NCBI GenBank assembly: GCA_036172665.1
Contig: CM069875.1
Location: forward strand, 18,259,806-18,323,805
Direction of reading: 5' to 3'
Origin: Prosopocoilus inquinatus
Taxonomy: Eukaryota; Arthropoda; Insecta; Coleoptera; Lucanidae
Length of the DNA: 64,000 nt
Shown here: positions 44,028-55,390 of the stretch, in pieces
Numbering within the stretch: position 1 is the first letter of the stretch
Layout of the letters: the number at the start of each line of letters is the position of its first letter
Notes under the pieces: model-generated
What the model saw: the letters and a program-made list of their open reading frames with translations, nothing else
The model's database searches: none
What the model was told of the DNA's origin: nothing
Translations under genes and position numbers: made by a program

Positions 44028-44190
44028 TATATGAGCTCAGCCAATTTAAGAGATTACCGTGTATGCCGAAAGACTTCAACTTTGTTATCAACGTAGGATG
44101 ATGTATATGGTTGATGTATTTGGAGAAATGCGTATAGACAGCAACCACCAAGTATCCATCATTCATAATTTCTAGCACCTCTTGCATGAA

Positions 44191-46019
44191 GGACAGTAGA
44201 TTTGTAGAAACATTTTTCCCACGAAAAAAATCCTTGCTGCTTATTACAAATTTTATCTTTTAACATGAAAAATAATTAATCGCAAATTATAGCTTCAAAG
44301 ATTTTTTGAAGCCGAAAGTGAACAACAGAGATCAGTAAATAAATTAATTTTAATTGAACAGAAGTTAAATAACAGAAATTGATTTTCAAATCGATTTACC
44401 AATAAAACTTATTACTCATTATTACACGGCTGCAATTTCTTTGTAGCTCGATGAATTCAGGAAATGAAAGTTTTAATTCTCTTCAACTCTACCACAAAAA
44501 TAATTTTTGTAGGATTGAAAGGAGGTTGGTCAAAAACTAAACCTTTATTTTCGATCTTCATTAAGAAATAATATCCTTTTATTTTAGGTATATTTAAGCC
44601 TACAGTTTCAATTCAGCTACAATGCATTAAAATAAATTTGACTTTGACTTTATAAGTTCATTCTGTAAAATTGTATGAATGAAATAATAACCGATCGTAA
44701 TTGATTTTGTGCCCTCAATGCTAATTTTTCCTTTTATATTTATAGAAAAAGATAACTATTTCATGGGAGTGTCTATTGTCTCATTTCTTAATGCATTTCT
44801 AAGAATTTTCTTCTGCAGATGTTCATGCCATCTGTAACAGCAAATTCAAAGAACCCTTTATTGCAATTATTTTAGATACAACGTATAAAAAACTCTAAGT
44901 TATCGGTGATTAGCCTCTCTACATTTAGTTTTTCATTTGGAGCTTTCTAGGAACTTTTTTCCTGCAGGTGTGTATGTCAGCTGTGGTTAATAAATTTTTA
45001 GGAATAAACTTACGAGGAAATACTGTTGTTAGCAGTTAATTTTGTGAAGTCGAAATTCTCGAAAGTGAAAATTTTCAGTTTTTGGAAGATATTTCAGAAA
45101 CGAATGAAATTAAGAAAGCTTTTTTGCATATTTTTTTAGGCCTCAAGATAGCGCAACTTTTCTATAATTTAACGATCTTTGTATCTCTTATAGCTTACGA
45201 GATCCCCATAACCCTTTAATTAGTTGTAATCCTGTATTTTTAAGTGTGACTTTTTACTTGTATGATATGTGATCAGAATCATGTAATTGTATCCTTGACT
45301 CGGTTGTATTGTAATATGTAATTTTTGTTTTGTTATGTTAAATCTATCTAATCTTTTTAATCACACTGACAATATCCATATCTGCTGAGATTAGTGACAA
45401 TAAACATTATTATTATTATTGTTAAAGATTAAGAAAATGATGAATTTTGTTCCTTACTTTATCGCCTTACTGTGTAAAAGACATATTTTATAAAAACTGG
45501 TTTATTTACACTACCATATTTTCTGAAAACTTTCTTTTGTAACAGATTTTCCATCGGGTAATACCGGTCTAATATTGCATCTTTGATTAACTGACAACGA
45601 TGGATTAAGGCAGTAATGGAGAGATTCGTGTAGGTATGGTTAAAGTTATTCTAACAAAGTTAATTACACATAAGGTAATTAGTTATCTGCAAATCTTAAA
45701 TATTCTCATTAAATCTCTACTATTTCCCATTAAAATTTAAATCATAAGTAGAATTAGTTCTGATATACATTTTTTTCGTAGAAATAAAAAAGTATATTAA
45801 AATGACCTTCAGTGTAATTTTAATTACAATATTATTTGGAATCATAATTTTAAATGTTTTAAAATTTAAGTAATTTATTGAATTAAAAAAATTAAATGAT
45901 GCTTTCAGAAAACATTTTATAAAAGAAAAAATCATTTATACTAATTGCTTCACGGAGATTAAATAATGTAACAAAAAAGAAGAAAAAAAAGAGGCGCTGT
46001 GAAAAATCATTATTTGATG
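44191..46019. other. AT-rich non-coding stretch
   Basis: No gene recognised. A short (TTA)n run lies near 45410. Minus frame 45720-45935 has no family features. Confidence 0.5.
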
Positions 46020-46340
46020 TGGGTATTTCTTAAACGAATCTCATAACTCGTTCCGTTCTCTCATCTGCGACGTTTCACCAAAGCACCGCTTATAGCAAGC
46101 GGTTTCCATGGCAATTCACGAGGATTTCATTTAAATTGTCACATAACTCCTCCAGTATTCGGCCGGTGCGGCAAACGGCGACGCGCCCGAGAAAATTTAT
46201 CGGCGAGCGCTGCGACGCCATCTCCGCTTCTCTCCGACGCCGGCAGGAAGCTCGTGGTAATTCACTAGGATTTAATTTAAATTAGTTTTCGTGGCGGGGT
46301 CGCGGTAACATTAGAATTGTTACTGTGTTCAATATGTTGG
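46020..46340. other. GC-rich block with a 28-bp imperfect direct repeat
   Basis: About 100 bp (46160-46260) rich in CG dinucleotides stands out in AT-rich surroundings. It is flanked by two related copies of a GG.AATTCAC.AGGATTT motif followed by ATTTAAATT (about 46109-46136 and 46257-46284). It may be a host regulatory element or CpG-rich segment. No coding frame. Confidence 0.4.
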
Positions 46341-47300
46341 GGATCACCGGGGATTTGAACGTTGTTTTAATGCGTCTTCCGTAAAAGGACGACTCTTCGG
46401 CCGGGAAACTGTTTATTATGGAAATTGTTCTTTTACTTTCGGTGTTCTTTTTGTTTGCACAGTTTATGTTTCTATTCCTTCTTTCTCAAAGGTATTTTTA
46501 ACTACGAAAACAGCTTTTACCAAACTATTTAATTACTTCAAATCTTATCCTTAATAATAATTTTAATAATTTAATTATTCAAACAAATTATGAGATGAGA
46601 AATGATATGAGATTTTATGTTAGAATACTGTTATCTTTTCTATTTTGGTACTTTAAACACTTACATTATGAACCTCAAATGAGTCATTTAAATTTCATAA
46701 AATAGAACATTAAAGCACTCGAAATTTTATTTTGTCAAGTGCAACATACTTTGCTACATTTGTTCAAATCAATACAAATGGTAAACTAACCTCCAAATTA
46801 AAGATGTTACAGAAATTATTTTTATTTGTTGTCATCGCAAATTATAAACATATATCAGTAGTACGGAGGTAAATTATCGTATCTCCATATTTGGACAAAT
46901 TTTAGATTATCAAGAAGATACTATATTTTACTTCCTTGCATATAGGACATACTGTGGGACATACTACAGTTTATAACGTTCATATCTTAGTGAATCTACA
47001 CGACACGAAAAAGAATAGTCTTCTGTTTAGTAAAAAATGGTAAAAGTGGTAAACTAAACTTTTTCCAAATGTGGAGATATGACAGTTTATGTCTGTGCCA
47101 TTGAAATATTTTATAAGAGTAGGAAATAAGTAAATATAAGCATAACCTTTAAACTGACATTTGTTTGAAATTATTTTTATTTTGTATTGGAATGTTGCCC
47201 TCGAAATGTTGGTCTTCTTTAGTTGTTGCAACAAATGTGTATTCGGTCTCCTGGACAGTTGCGTCTTTGTCTCTCATCTCCTAGTGTCAACACGTTACAC
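46341..47300. other. AT-rich non-coding stretch
   Basis: No gene recognised. Confidence 0.5.
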
Positions 47301-47314
47301 TTGGTTATACTGTC

Positions 47315-47340
47315 CTGATTAGGTCTAATAAGACCGAAAC
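47315..47340 (+). ncRNA. Hammerhead-like relic
   Basis: CTGATTA, a perfect 5-bp stem GGTCT/AGACC with loop AATA, then GAAAC. The following ACGTACGTA can form a short stem III with a GTA site. One invariant core G is replaced by T, so activity is unlikely. Confidence 0.35.
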
Positions 47341-47580
47341 GTACGTATGCAGTTATTTTCCTTGCCAGTTATGCCGATAATAACTTCCTTTTCACATTGT
47401 ATTTGTGCTGGTGATAATCTTTTCCTTACATACAGTGTGGAAGGAAACTAAGGAACTAATTAGATATCTATCGAAAAAAGCTCTCTGACAGGTCGATTTA
47501 GCTTTTAGCCGCAAATACTTTTTTCTTGTGTTAACCTATATCAGAGTTGTGAAACTATCGATTTTTTTTCATATGAAAAC

Positions 47581-48005
47581 CTACCGTTTTGATTGCGGTA
47601 CTCGATAGATAATCTGATAGTCTGATCTTAAACACGAATTTTGCACTTGCTGAATTTTTCTTTTGTCGATCGCATCGAAACAAGTACTATAGATAGTATC
47701 ACAGTAATTAAATAGACTCAGAACTAATGTGTTACGTAAGTAAAGTTTGAGATTTTTAGTCAGCAATTGGCGATTTGAAAATAAAATTTTGTGCTATATG
47801 CTTTAGATAGATTATTAATATGATTTTTGAACCGTAGGTTAGTATCGATCAACCTCCCTCTAGACTGGGAGCCAGTGGACTTTTTAGACAGAGTTTTATA
47901 CCGGTTGAAATTTTCTGTGAAGTTGTTTGGCGCTAAATACGAAATCGTCGTTATGGCGGGGCAAATCCGTGCATCAGGGTACTTAAAAAAATGTTGAAAT
48001 TGCAA
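47581..48005 (-). pseudogene. Non-LTR retrotransposon RT C-terminal fragment
   Basis: Two minus frames, 48005-47760 and 47766-47581, read DTNLRFKNHINNLSKAYSTKFYF and then LTKNLKLYLRNTLVLSLFNYCDTIY with QQVQNSCLR. This is the typical region after the palm domain in jockey/CR1-type RTs. It is frameshifted and truncated at both ends, and belongs to a different family from the element at 39557-44190. Confidence 0.8.
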
Positions 48006-48339
48006 AAAAAGACATTAAGTAAAAGAGAAGTATACCTCTTCAAATTTTAACACGTTACATTTAACATCTTTTTAAGCCAGACCATTGCACCGTCAATGCG
48101 AATGTCAAATTATGCATATTGATGAAATCATAATTCTCAAATCTACCCAAATCTGGTAGAAAATTGGGGGCGTGCTATTAAAAAACAATGACAATGACGT
48201 CATTGCAGAAAGGGGTGGGGGTGGCAGAAAAAGATAACTTAGAAAAAACATTCGCGCTAATGAAAACAGGTTTACCTGTCCGAGGATTTTAGCGGCATTT
48301 ATTTATATAGATTGTTCCACTCTAAACGTTCACAGTGTA

Positions 48340-48550
48340 TGTCTAAATGTAAGTAAATATAAATTAATATGTAAAGATCTAAATTAACCGTCAGAAATAC
48401 CTTACAAATAAGTTCTAACCAAACAACACGGAAATACGGAAATAAATAGTCCAAAAACCCGAAAACACTTCTTATTCTAACGAATAAATAAGTATATAAT
48501 TCCCTGTTATTTGATACCTAAAAATCCTGAAAATAAAATAAAATATATAT
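48340..48550 (-). repeat. Inverted copy of the 38701-38953 repeat
   Basis: Complement of 38701-38953 over about 210 bp. A partial direct copy follows at 48720-48835, so the two flank the hairpin at 48561-48707. Confidence 0.7.
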
Positions 48551-48560
48551 ATAATATTTG

Positions 48561-48707
48561 AATCGTCAAAAAACAACCTACAGATGAAAGCAAATCAGAC
48601 CCACACACCGCAAGTTAAGAGCACTTAAAAAAAAATTCCTTAAGTGCTCTTAACTTGCGGTGTGTGGGTGTGATTTGTTCTCATCTGTAGGTTGTTTTTT
48701 GACGATT
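48561..48707. repeat. Long near-perfect hairpin, 67-bp arms
   Basis: Arm 48561-48627 pairs with 48641-48707 with about three mismatches, around a 13-nt A-rich loop. It sits between inverted copies of another repeat, making a nested palindrome. If transcribed it would give a long double-stranded RNA hairpin. Confidence 0.88.
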
Positions 48708-48942
48708 TATACATAATATATATTTTTTATTTTATTTTCAAGATTTTTAGGTATCAAATAACGGAATTATGTACTTATTTATTCATTAATTTTAGATCTT
48801 TACATATTGATTTATATTTACTTACATTTAGACATATATATCTTTTAGGATGAATAGATTGTTGTTAGTTTTAACATTTTTATGATTTTATCAGGATGAT
48901 TAAGTTTTTTTTAGATCTTTTTAGTACTTATAAGTTAGTAGA

Positions 48943-48969
48943 CTGAAGATGGCAGGTTAGCTGCCGAAA
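48943..48969 (+). ncRNA. Hammerhead-like relic
   Basis: CTGAAGA, extra T, perfect stem GGCAG/CTGCC, GAAAT. Flanking GTAGA and TCTAC can form a 5-bp stem I, but the base before the expected cleavage point is not the required U-H pair. Confidence 0.35.
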
Positions 48970-50547
48970 TACAAATCTACAGATATGAAAATTATTGTGG
49001 GCGGAGGTTAATTTCAATTATCTCTTAAATCACAGCGTCCTTTACTATTTTAGATTATTATTATTATTATTAACATTATTTCTTTAGATTTTTGCCAGGT
49101 GACTAACAGGCAACATTTTGAACATCTTTCATTTTTTATTACTATTTTATAATTTTGAGAAATTTCTTGGTTACTAAATTAATTACTTTTGATTTGATTT
49201 TTCTCGAAAATTTTGTTATTCAACCCCATAATTTTTTTACTTTATGATACGTAGAAGAGTATTGTCTCTCGAATACCGTAATCAAAACTGTAGGTTTATA
49301 TTAAAAAAAAACAATCGGTAGTGTCACAACTCTGATCACTATAAGAAAAACAATTGCGACTAAAAGGTGCTCATCCAAAATACTAAATTGACCTGTATGA
49401 GCATTTTTCCAAGAACAAAGCATTTTCGAAGATATCTAATTAGTTCTTTAATTTTCTGTATATTATTTTAAACGTCAATCAATGTCCGCAATCACCATCA
49501 ACAAAACAAAAATTTTCTCGTCTTCGACTCGTTTTCGAAAACTGGTCGCATGCGCTAAAATTACGTCTTTGAAACTTTTTCACATGGGCAAGCATATGAA
49601 ATATGTTCTTCTTGTGCTTAATCATGCGAAAATAGTATTATTAAAGAACAAGACATAAAACAAATAACACGTTGCTATTATCAAGTTGGCGTTTGATTGA
49701 CCCTGAAATTTCTAATTTTTGGTAATAAGTAATTTATAGCAGAAGAAACCATTTATACAATGTATTTAAAAAACTATTTCTCTTCACTTGTGAGTTGTCC
49801 CATTGAAAATTCGGCGTTCTCAAACCAAATACTTTTGCAATTATGATATAAATAGTCTAATCTAGATGGCTTGAGCATCAGAGCCTTATTTTAAAATATA
49901 CCGTATGTTTCAGATCACTAGTTTAAATTTTTTTCTCAAAAATATGAAGTTATGGAAAATATTTTAATAACAAGAAATACAGTACCTTTAAAAAAATCTG
50001 CAACAAATGGATTTTTTTTATTATAGGTTATTATTTTTTTAATACAGAACGCTCCTGTATTCTTTCAAATCAAATTGGGAAACGTCAAGTGAAATTTATC
50101 TTTTATTGTATGTACCGTGAGCATCGAGAAATGAAGACAGCTTAAGAGTAAAATGCCCTTATATTAAAAGCTACAAGAAAATATCACAAAGAAATGTTGT
50201 TAAGAAGAGAAACCTATAGAGAAACACAAAAATTACCGCCTCTTATCGGAGAAACATAAAAGCATCCTTTATTACGAAATACTCTTTATACATACATACT
50301 GTATTAACGAATCTCAGCGGAATTAAAGTATTCGTCAAGGTAACAGGCATAGGATAAGACTAAACGTACTGTACATACTGAATTATTTTATCTAATTCCA
50401 AGTAATTATTTTAGTATGCTTCAAAAACTTTTTTTGTAGTATTTTCTTGTTGCACTCATTATTCATATATTTAAAACAAATAAAACACATTTAAATTAAA
50501 TTAAGTGACATTTTAAATTTTCCAAACTAAAAAAACCAGATTGTTAG
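48970..50547. other. AT-rich non-coding stretch
   Basis: No gene recognised between the relic motif and the BEL 5' LTR. Confidence 0.5.
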
Positions 50548-50776
50548 TGTTTGAGATTTATTTAGAATGTAGAACTGTACAGATGTTTAAGTTGGTAGCA
50601 ATGCTTTAAGTAGCGTTGACAAAAAAACTTCATGTGGGTGGCCAGCAAGATGGCGAACAATAAAAGGCAGTAAAAAAACGTGCACGTGTTTAATCATTAA
50701 AACAAATTGATAATTTACAAAAACACCCCAACGCATGACAATCAACAACAAAGAAAAGTACAATCAAACATAAACA
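50548..50776 (+). repeat. 5' LTR of BEL/Pao element
   Basis: TGTTTGAGATTTATTTAGAA to ATAAACA, 229 bp; differs from the 3' LTR at about one position (GGCAG/GGCAA near 50668). The primer site starts at the next base. Confidence 0.93.
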
Positions 50777-50947
50777 TGGTCCTTCGAGTCGTGATTGGCA
50801 AGATTATTAAGAAAAAGCATTCCACATCGTGAGTGTCAACGTGACGTTGGGACGGCCATTGTAACATCGGAAACGAGTACCAGAAGCAGCAGCTGCGGGC
50901 TCGAGTCAATCGTGAAACTGAAAGCTGAAACAAACAAAACAAGTGTA

Positions 50948-52702
50948 CAGAGTGGACCATTTTTGATGGTTTTACAGGGTTTCTCAGTTATTTATAGGAA
51001 TAGAAGAAAACCGTTTTCGTGACCCAGTGCTACTTTTCCAAGAAAAACTCAGTGGAGAAAACAAAAGTTAGCTATCTCCATTCGTTCGGGAAATATCGGC
51101 AGAAAACGAATTTTTCCGAAAAATTTTTTCACAATATCTCAGCTGTTTGACAAGATATTTTGAAAATTCAAAAACTGTTTTATTCAGAAATTAATGTAGA
51201 TTTCGCTGACGTTATTGTCTTTTGTAAAAACTGCGCCAGTTCTGCGAAACGGACTATAACTTTCTAATTTTAAATGGAAACCGTAGTTGGCTATGACACA
51301 AATAAATTGCTTATTTAATGAGGTTTTCAAAAATATAAAGTTTGATATAATTATTTTTTGAAATAATAAAGATACTTATTATTTTTTATTTTCCGGTAGC
51401 TAACAAGCCATCCATGACACCAAAAACAAAAAATATAGTTCAATTGTTTTCCCAAAAATCAATTATTATTAAGTAAAACGGTTAATTTAATTCAATAAAT
51501 AAATAGCTTCATATATCTACCAGAAACTGACATAAAATCACAAGAACGTAAAAATGGATTAACTCCATTTGAACATTTCTTTAATTATTAATGTGAATAG
51601 TTAAGAGATTTTTAAAAATTTTAAATTGCATAAGTTAGTGCATTTCTTTAAGAAATAATAATTTCATTATTTTGCAGTACTTATCACGCTATCTATGACA
51701 ATAAAAACAAAAGGAAATTCAGTTGTTTTCCTCAAAAATCTATTATTAGAATAAATAATACAGGTAATTAAATTTAACAAAATAAATATCTAATGCTATT
51801 AGAGAACTCATAAAACTACAAGTAATGTAAATATGGATTAACTGTTAATGCAGCTTTGAAGAATTATATGTTATATGTTCCTTTGAAATTATTAAATCTT
51901 AAATTTTATATTATCAAAAATTCTTAGATATGTTTATTTCACTTCTATCCGCGATTACATTTATTAATATACAAAAGTTCTTGAAAGCATTATTAAACTT
52001 AGGAAATATCCGACAATTCAATTATTTCTTAAAGAAATGTACTAACTTATGCAATTTAAAATTTTTAAAAATCTCTTAACTATTCACATTAATAATTAAA
52101 GAAATGTTCAAATGGAATTAATCCATTTTTACGTTCTTGTGATTTTATGTCAGTTTCTGGTAGATATATGAAGCTATTTATTTATTGAATTAAATTAACC
52201 GTTTTACTTAATAATAATTGATTTTTGGGAAAATGGATGGCTTGTTAGCTACCGGAAAATAAAAAATAATAAGTATCTTTATTATTTCAAAAAATAATTA
52301 TATCAAACTTTATATTTTTGAAAACCTCATTAAATAAGCAATTTATTTGTGTCATAGCCAACTACGGTTTCCATTTAAAATTAGAAAGTTATAGTCCGTT
52401 TCGCAGAACTGGCGCAGTTTTTACAAAAGACAATAACGTCCGCGAAATCTACATTAATTTCTGAATAAAACAGTTTTTGAATTTTCAAAATATTTTGTCA
52501 AACAGCTGAGATATTATGAAAAATAATTTTTCGGAAAAATTCGTTTTCTGCCGATATTTCCAGAACGAATGGAGATAGCTAACTTTTGTTTTCTCCACTG
52601 AGTTTTTCTTGAAAAAGTAGCACTGGGTCACGAAAACGGTTTTCTTCTATTCCTATAAATAACTGAGAAACCCTGTAAAACCATCAAAAATGGACCACAC
52701 TG
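50948..52702. mobile_element. Foldback element (intact copy) in the BEL leader
   Basis: Ends CAGAGTGGACCATTTTTGAT and the inverted CCATCAAAAATGGACCACACTG, with TA duplications at 50946-50947 and 52703-52704. The arms are about 870 bp each and meet near 51830, making one large palindrome. No transposase. Same family as the split element at 14834-19923. Confidence 0.88.
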
Positions 52703-52720
52703 TACGTATATAATTTAACA

Positions 52721-54010
52721 TTGCTCAAGTTTGATCGAAAAATGTCGGTAGAAAATACGCAGTTGCACAAAAAACGCGGCTCGTTAAAAGCGCGTGTAAC
52801 ATTTTTTAGCAAATTCGTAACGAAGTTAACTGACGAATTTAACACTGGCACCCTAAGTAAAGCGCAAATATGCGAATTGCAAAACAGAACAGCTAATTTC
52901 GAGGGCCTCATTGTCAATTTTGAGGAAATTCAAACTGAAATCGATAACATCGCGGGAAATTTAGAAACCGAATTTCTTGAACGGGAGAGTTTTGAAAATG
53001 AGTATTTTAAATTGTTAAGCTCAGCAAAGGTGTTAATAAGTCAGGCGGACTGTAGCGACGTGGACGTAAGTTCGAATCATTCCGGGAGTTCTACGCGTTC
53101 CGCGGAAAATTCATGTAACATAAAATTACCGACCATAAATCTACCAAGATTTAATGGAAAATTCAACGAGTGGTTGGAATTTCAAGATACGTTTGAATCT
53201 TTGATTCACAACAATAGCAAAATAAACGATGTCCAAAAGTTTCATTATTTAAAGGCGACGCTACAAGGCAATGCGTCTAAAATAATAGCGGCTTTAGAAA
53301 CAACAGGCAGTAATTATCAGGTGGCATGGGATTTGCTATGCAAACGATATAATAACAAACGCATTCTCAAACACAATCATATACAAGCAATCGCTGAAAT
53401 TCCTCCCATCAATAAAGAATCATCAGCGGGTTTGAGGCAACTTGTAGACGAGGTTTTAAAGCACTTAAGGTTTTTAGAATCGTTAGGTTTACCTGTTGAC
53501 ATATGGGACGATTTGTTAATTTATATCATCTCGAAAAAACTAGACAGCACAACAGTAAACGAGTGGGAAAAAAGCGCGTCGAACATAAATGAAGAAATTA
53601 CTTTCACGCATTTTGAAAATTTCCTCAGTGACCGTGCTCAATTATTGGAAACCATCGAAAATTCTAAGGCAAATTCGCGTTTTTTATCTTTGCAGCCTCT
53701 TTCGGCGGCAAAGCATTCCCAAAAGACCTCCAAATCATTTGTGGTTACAAATAATACTTGCGCATTTTGCGGAGGCGATCATTGGATTTCTGCATGCGAT
53801 TCATTTATTAAACTATCAATCAATGAGCGAATCAAAGGGGCAAAGGCAAAGGGACTTTGTTTGAATTGTCTTCGCTTTGGGCATTTTTCCAAAAATTGCA
53901 AATCAAAAAATTGCAAAAAGTGTCAAGCTAGGCACAATACGTTGTTGCATTTTGAAACTCAAACAGCTGGGCAATCGCAGCCCACAGTTACCATGTCGAC
54001 TATCAGCTAA
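52721..54010 (+). CDS. BEL/Pao Gag
   Basis: 429 residues. The central DUF1759-like Gag region is clear (LPRFNGKFNEWLEFQDTF, then AWDLLCKRYNN, KRILKHNHIQAI). The C-terminal part has Cys/His knuckles (CAFCGGDHWISAC and CLNCLRFGHFSKNC). A possible start is the ATG at 52721 or the in-frame one at 52742, just downstream of the foldback element. The stop at 54008-54010 is followed almost at once by the RT frame. Confidence 0.88.
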   Translation: MLKFDRKMSVENTQLHKKRGSLKARVTFFSKFVTKLTDEFNTGTLSKAQICELQNRTANFEGLIVNFEEIQTEIDNIAGNLETEFLERESFENEYFKLLSSAKVLISQADCSDVDVSSNHSGSSTRSAENSCNIKLPTINLPRFNGKFNEWLEFQDTFESLIHNNSKINDVQKFHYLKATLQGNASKIIAALETTGSNYQVAWDLLCKRYNNKRILKHNHIQAIAEIPPINKESSAGLRQLVDEVLKHLRFLESLGLPVDIWDDLLIYIISKKLDSTTVNEWEKSASNINEEITFTHFENFLSDRAQLLETIENSKANSRFLSLQPLSAAKHSQKTSKSFVVTNNTCAFCGGDHWISACDSFIKLSINERIKGAKAKGLCLNCLRFGHFSKNCKSKNCKKCQARHNTLLHFETQTAGQSQPTVTMSTIS

Positions 54011-54012
54011 AA

Positions 54013-55188
54013 ATGTTTTGGGAATTAGAGGAAATTCCAGGTGAAAAAATTCTGTTTGCAGAGGAGTCAGCTTGTGAGACGCATTTCATTCAAAATATGA
54101 AACGTGATGAGGACGGCAGGTTCATCGTGAAAATTCCTTTAAAGGAGTCCTCTGATAAATTAGGCGATTCTATGCAAACGGCATCGAAGCGGTTTTATTC
54201 ACTTGAGCGCAAATTGCAGGGAAATACAGTCCTCAAAGAGCGTTATCACAGTTTCATGAATGAATACAAAGCTTTGGGGCACATGACAAAGGTAACAGAC
54301 GAAAATGAAAATTCTTCTTATTATTTGCCTCACCATGGCGTCATAAAGGAGGAGAGTTTAACAACAAAGTTGCGAGTCGTCTTTGATGGATCCTGTCCTA
54401 CAACTACGGGGATTTCAGTTAATGACATCCAAATGGTAGGTCCAAATATTCAGAGCGATTTGCAGTCCATCATTCTTCGATTTAGGGAGCATAGTTATGT
54501 TGTGTCCGCAGACATAGCGAAAATGTATCGCCAGGTTATTGTTTATTCTAGTCAAAGATCATTACAGCGTATTCTTTGGCGTGACGATCCATCGCAAACT
54601 ATATCCAAATATGAGCTTAATACTGTGACATATGGCACTGCTGCGGCAGCATATCTGGCCATACGCTGTCTACATCAGTTGGCATACGAAAGCCTCGACG
54701 ACTTCCCTGCCGCTTCCCAAATCATACTGAAAGATTTCTACGTGGATGATTTGCTAACAGGTTTCAATTCGGTTGAGGAGGCACGATCCATTTGTTCACA
54801 AATATCACATATTTTAAGAAAAGGTCGCTTTGAGTTAAGGAAGTGGATCTCTAACAATTCAAAAATCATTGAAGATTTTTCCGATCCTGAAACAAACTCT
54901 TCTGTACTAACCATAGGTCCTAACGAAAATACCCGCACGCTAGGTTTACTTTGGTCATGCACAGACGATTCATTGCTCTACAACATCAATGTTGACAAGT
55001 TTCCTAAGCAGGTTACTAAACGTACAATTTTATCAAGCAAAGCGATCAAAGCAATCAAAAACGATTTGCACAAAATTTTTTGCAAAAATTATAATTCAAA
55101 GGTTATGGGCGGAACATGTATCTTGGAACGAATCTATTTCTTCTTGTCTTCACAACAAATGGTTGCAATTCAAAACACAAATCCTTGA
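54013..55188 (+). pseudogene. BEL/Pao reverse transcriptase (protease missing)
   Basis: 391 codons. It begins at FWELEEIPGEK, the conserved start of BEL RT, so the aspartic protease domain (DUF1758) normally between Gag and RT is absent. RT motifs: LRVVFDGSCPT, VSADIAKMYRQV (catalytic Asp) and FYVDDLLTG (YVDD). At 55051-55080 the expected frame is replaced by 30 bp matching the hammerhead repeat with one mismatch, after which the frame is lost. Confidence 0.9.
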
Positions 55189-55390
55189 TTTAAATAAGCT
55201 TCGAACCCCTAGACTTGTTAAGTGTGAAAATGCAGTTATAATAGAGCTGCATGGTTTTTCTGATGCATCAAATGATGCGTACGGAGCTTGTATTTATCTC
55301 AGATGCATTGATGATAAGGGTAAGATTCAGACCAGTCTGTTATGCGCCAAGTCCAAGGTGTCTCCCTTAAAGCCGGTGACGATCTGGAAC
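55081..55390 (+). pseudogene. BEL/Pao RNase H segment in shifted frame
   Basis: Frame 54989-55405 carries IIIQRLWAEHVSWNESI, the connection region, then FSDASNDAYGACIYLR, the RNase H start. It is out of phase with RT because of the 30-bp replacement and with the next segment because of a few missing bases near 55384 (VTI followed by the ELCGALTLARL motif in the other frame). Confidence 0.85.

Larger units (their letters stand above)
39557..44190 (-). mobile_element. Non-LTR retrotransposon RT region, split by two insertions
   Basis: Minus-strand coding pieces in order: 44190-44028 (TKLKSFGIHGNLLNWLSSY), 43419-42993 (NRTKFVALNNHRS, SGVPQG, LYSDDLKIF), then 39805-39557 (DHIVQKAYRILG, LYYHLVRSPLEYVPVVWNP). 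Together they form a jockey/LINE-type RT with its C-terminal part. The 608-bp MITE and the macro-domain gypsy element interrupt it. The frame reads through both target sites when the insertions are ignored, with one later frameshift in the 39.8-kb piece. Confidence 0.83.
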
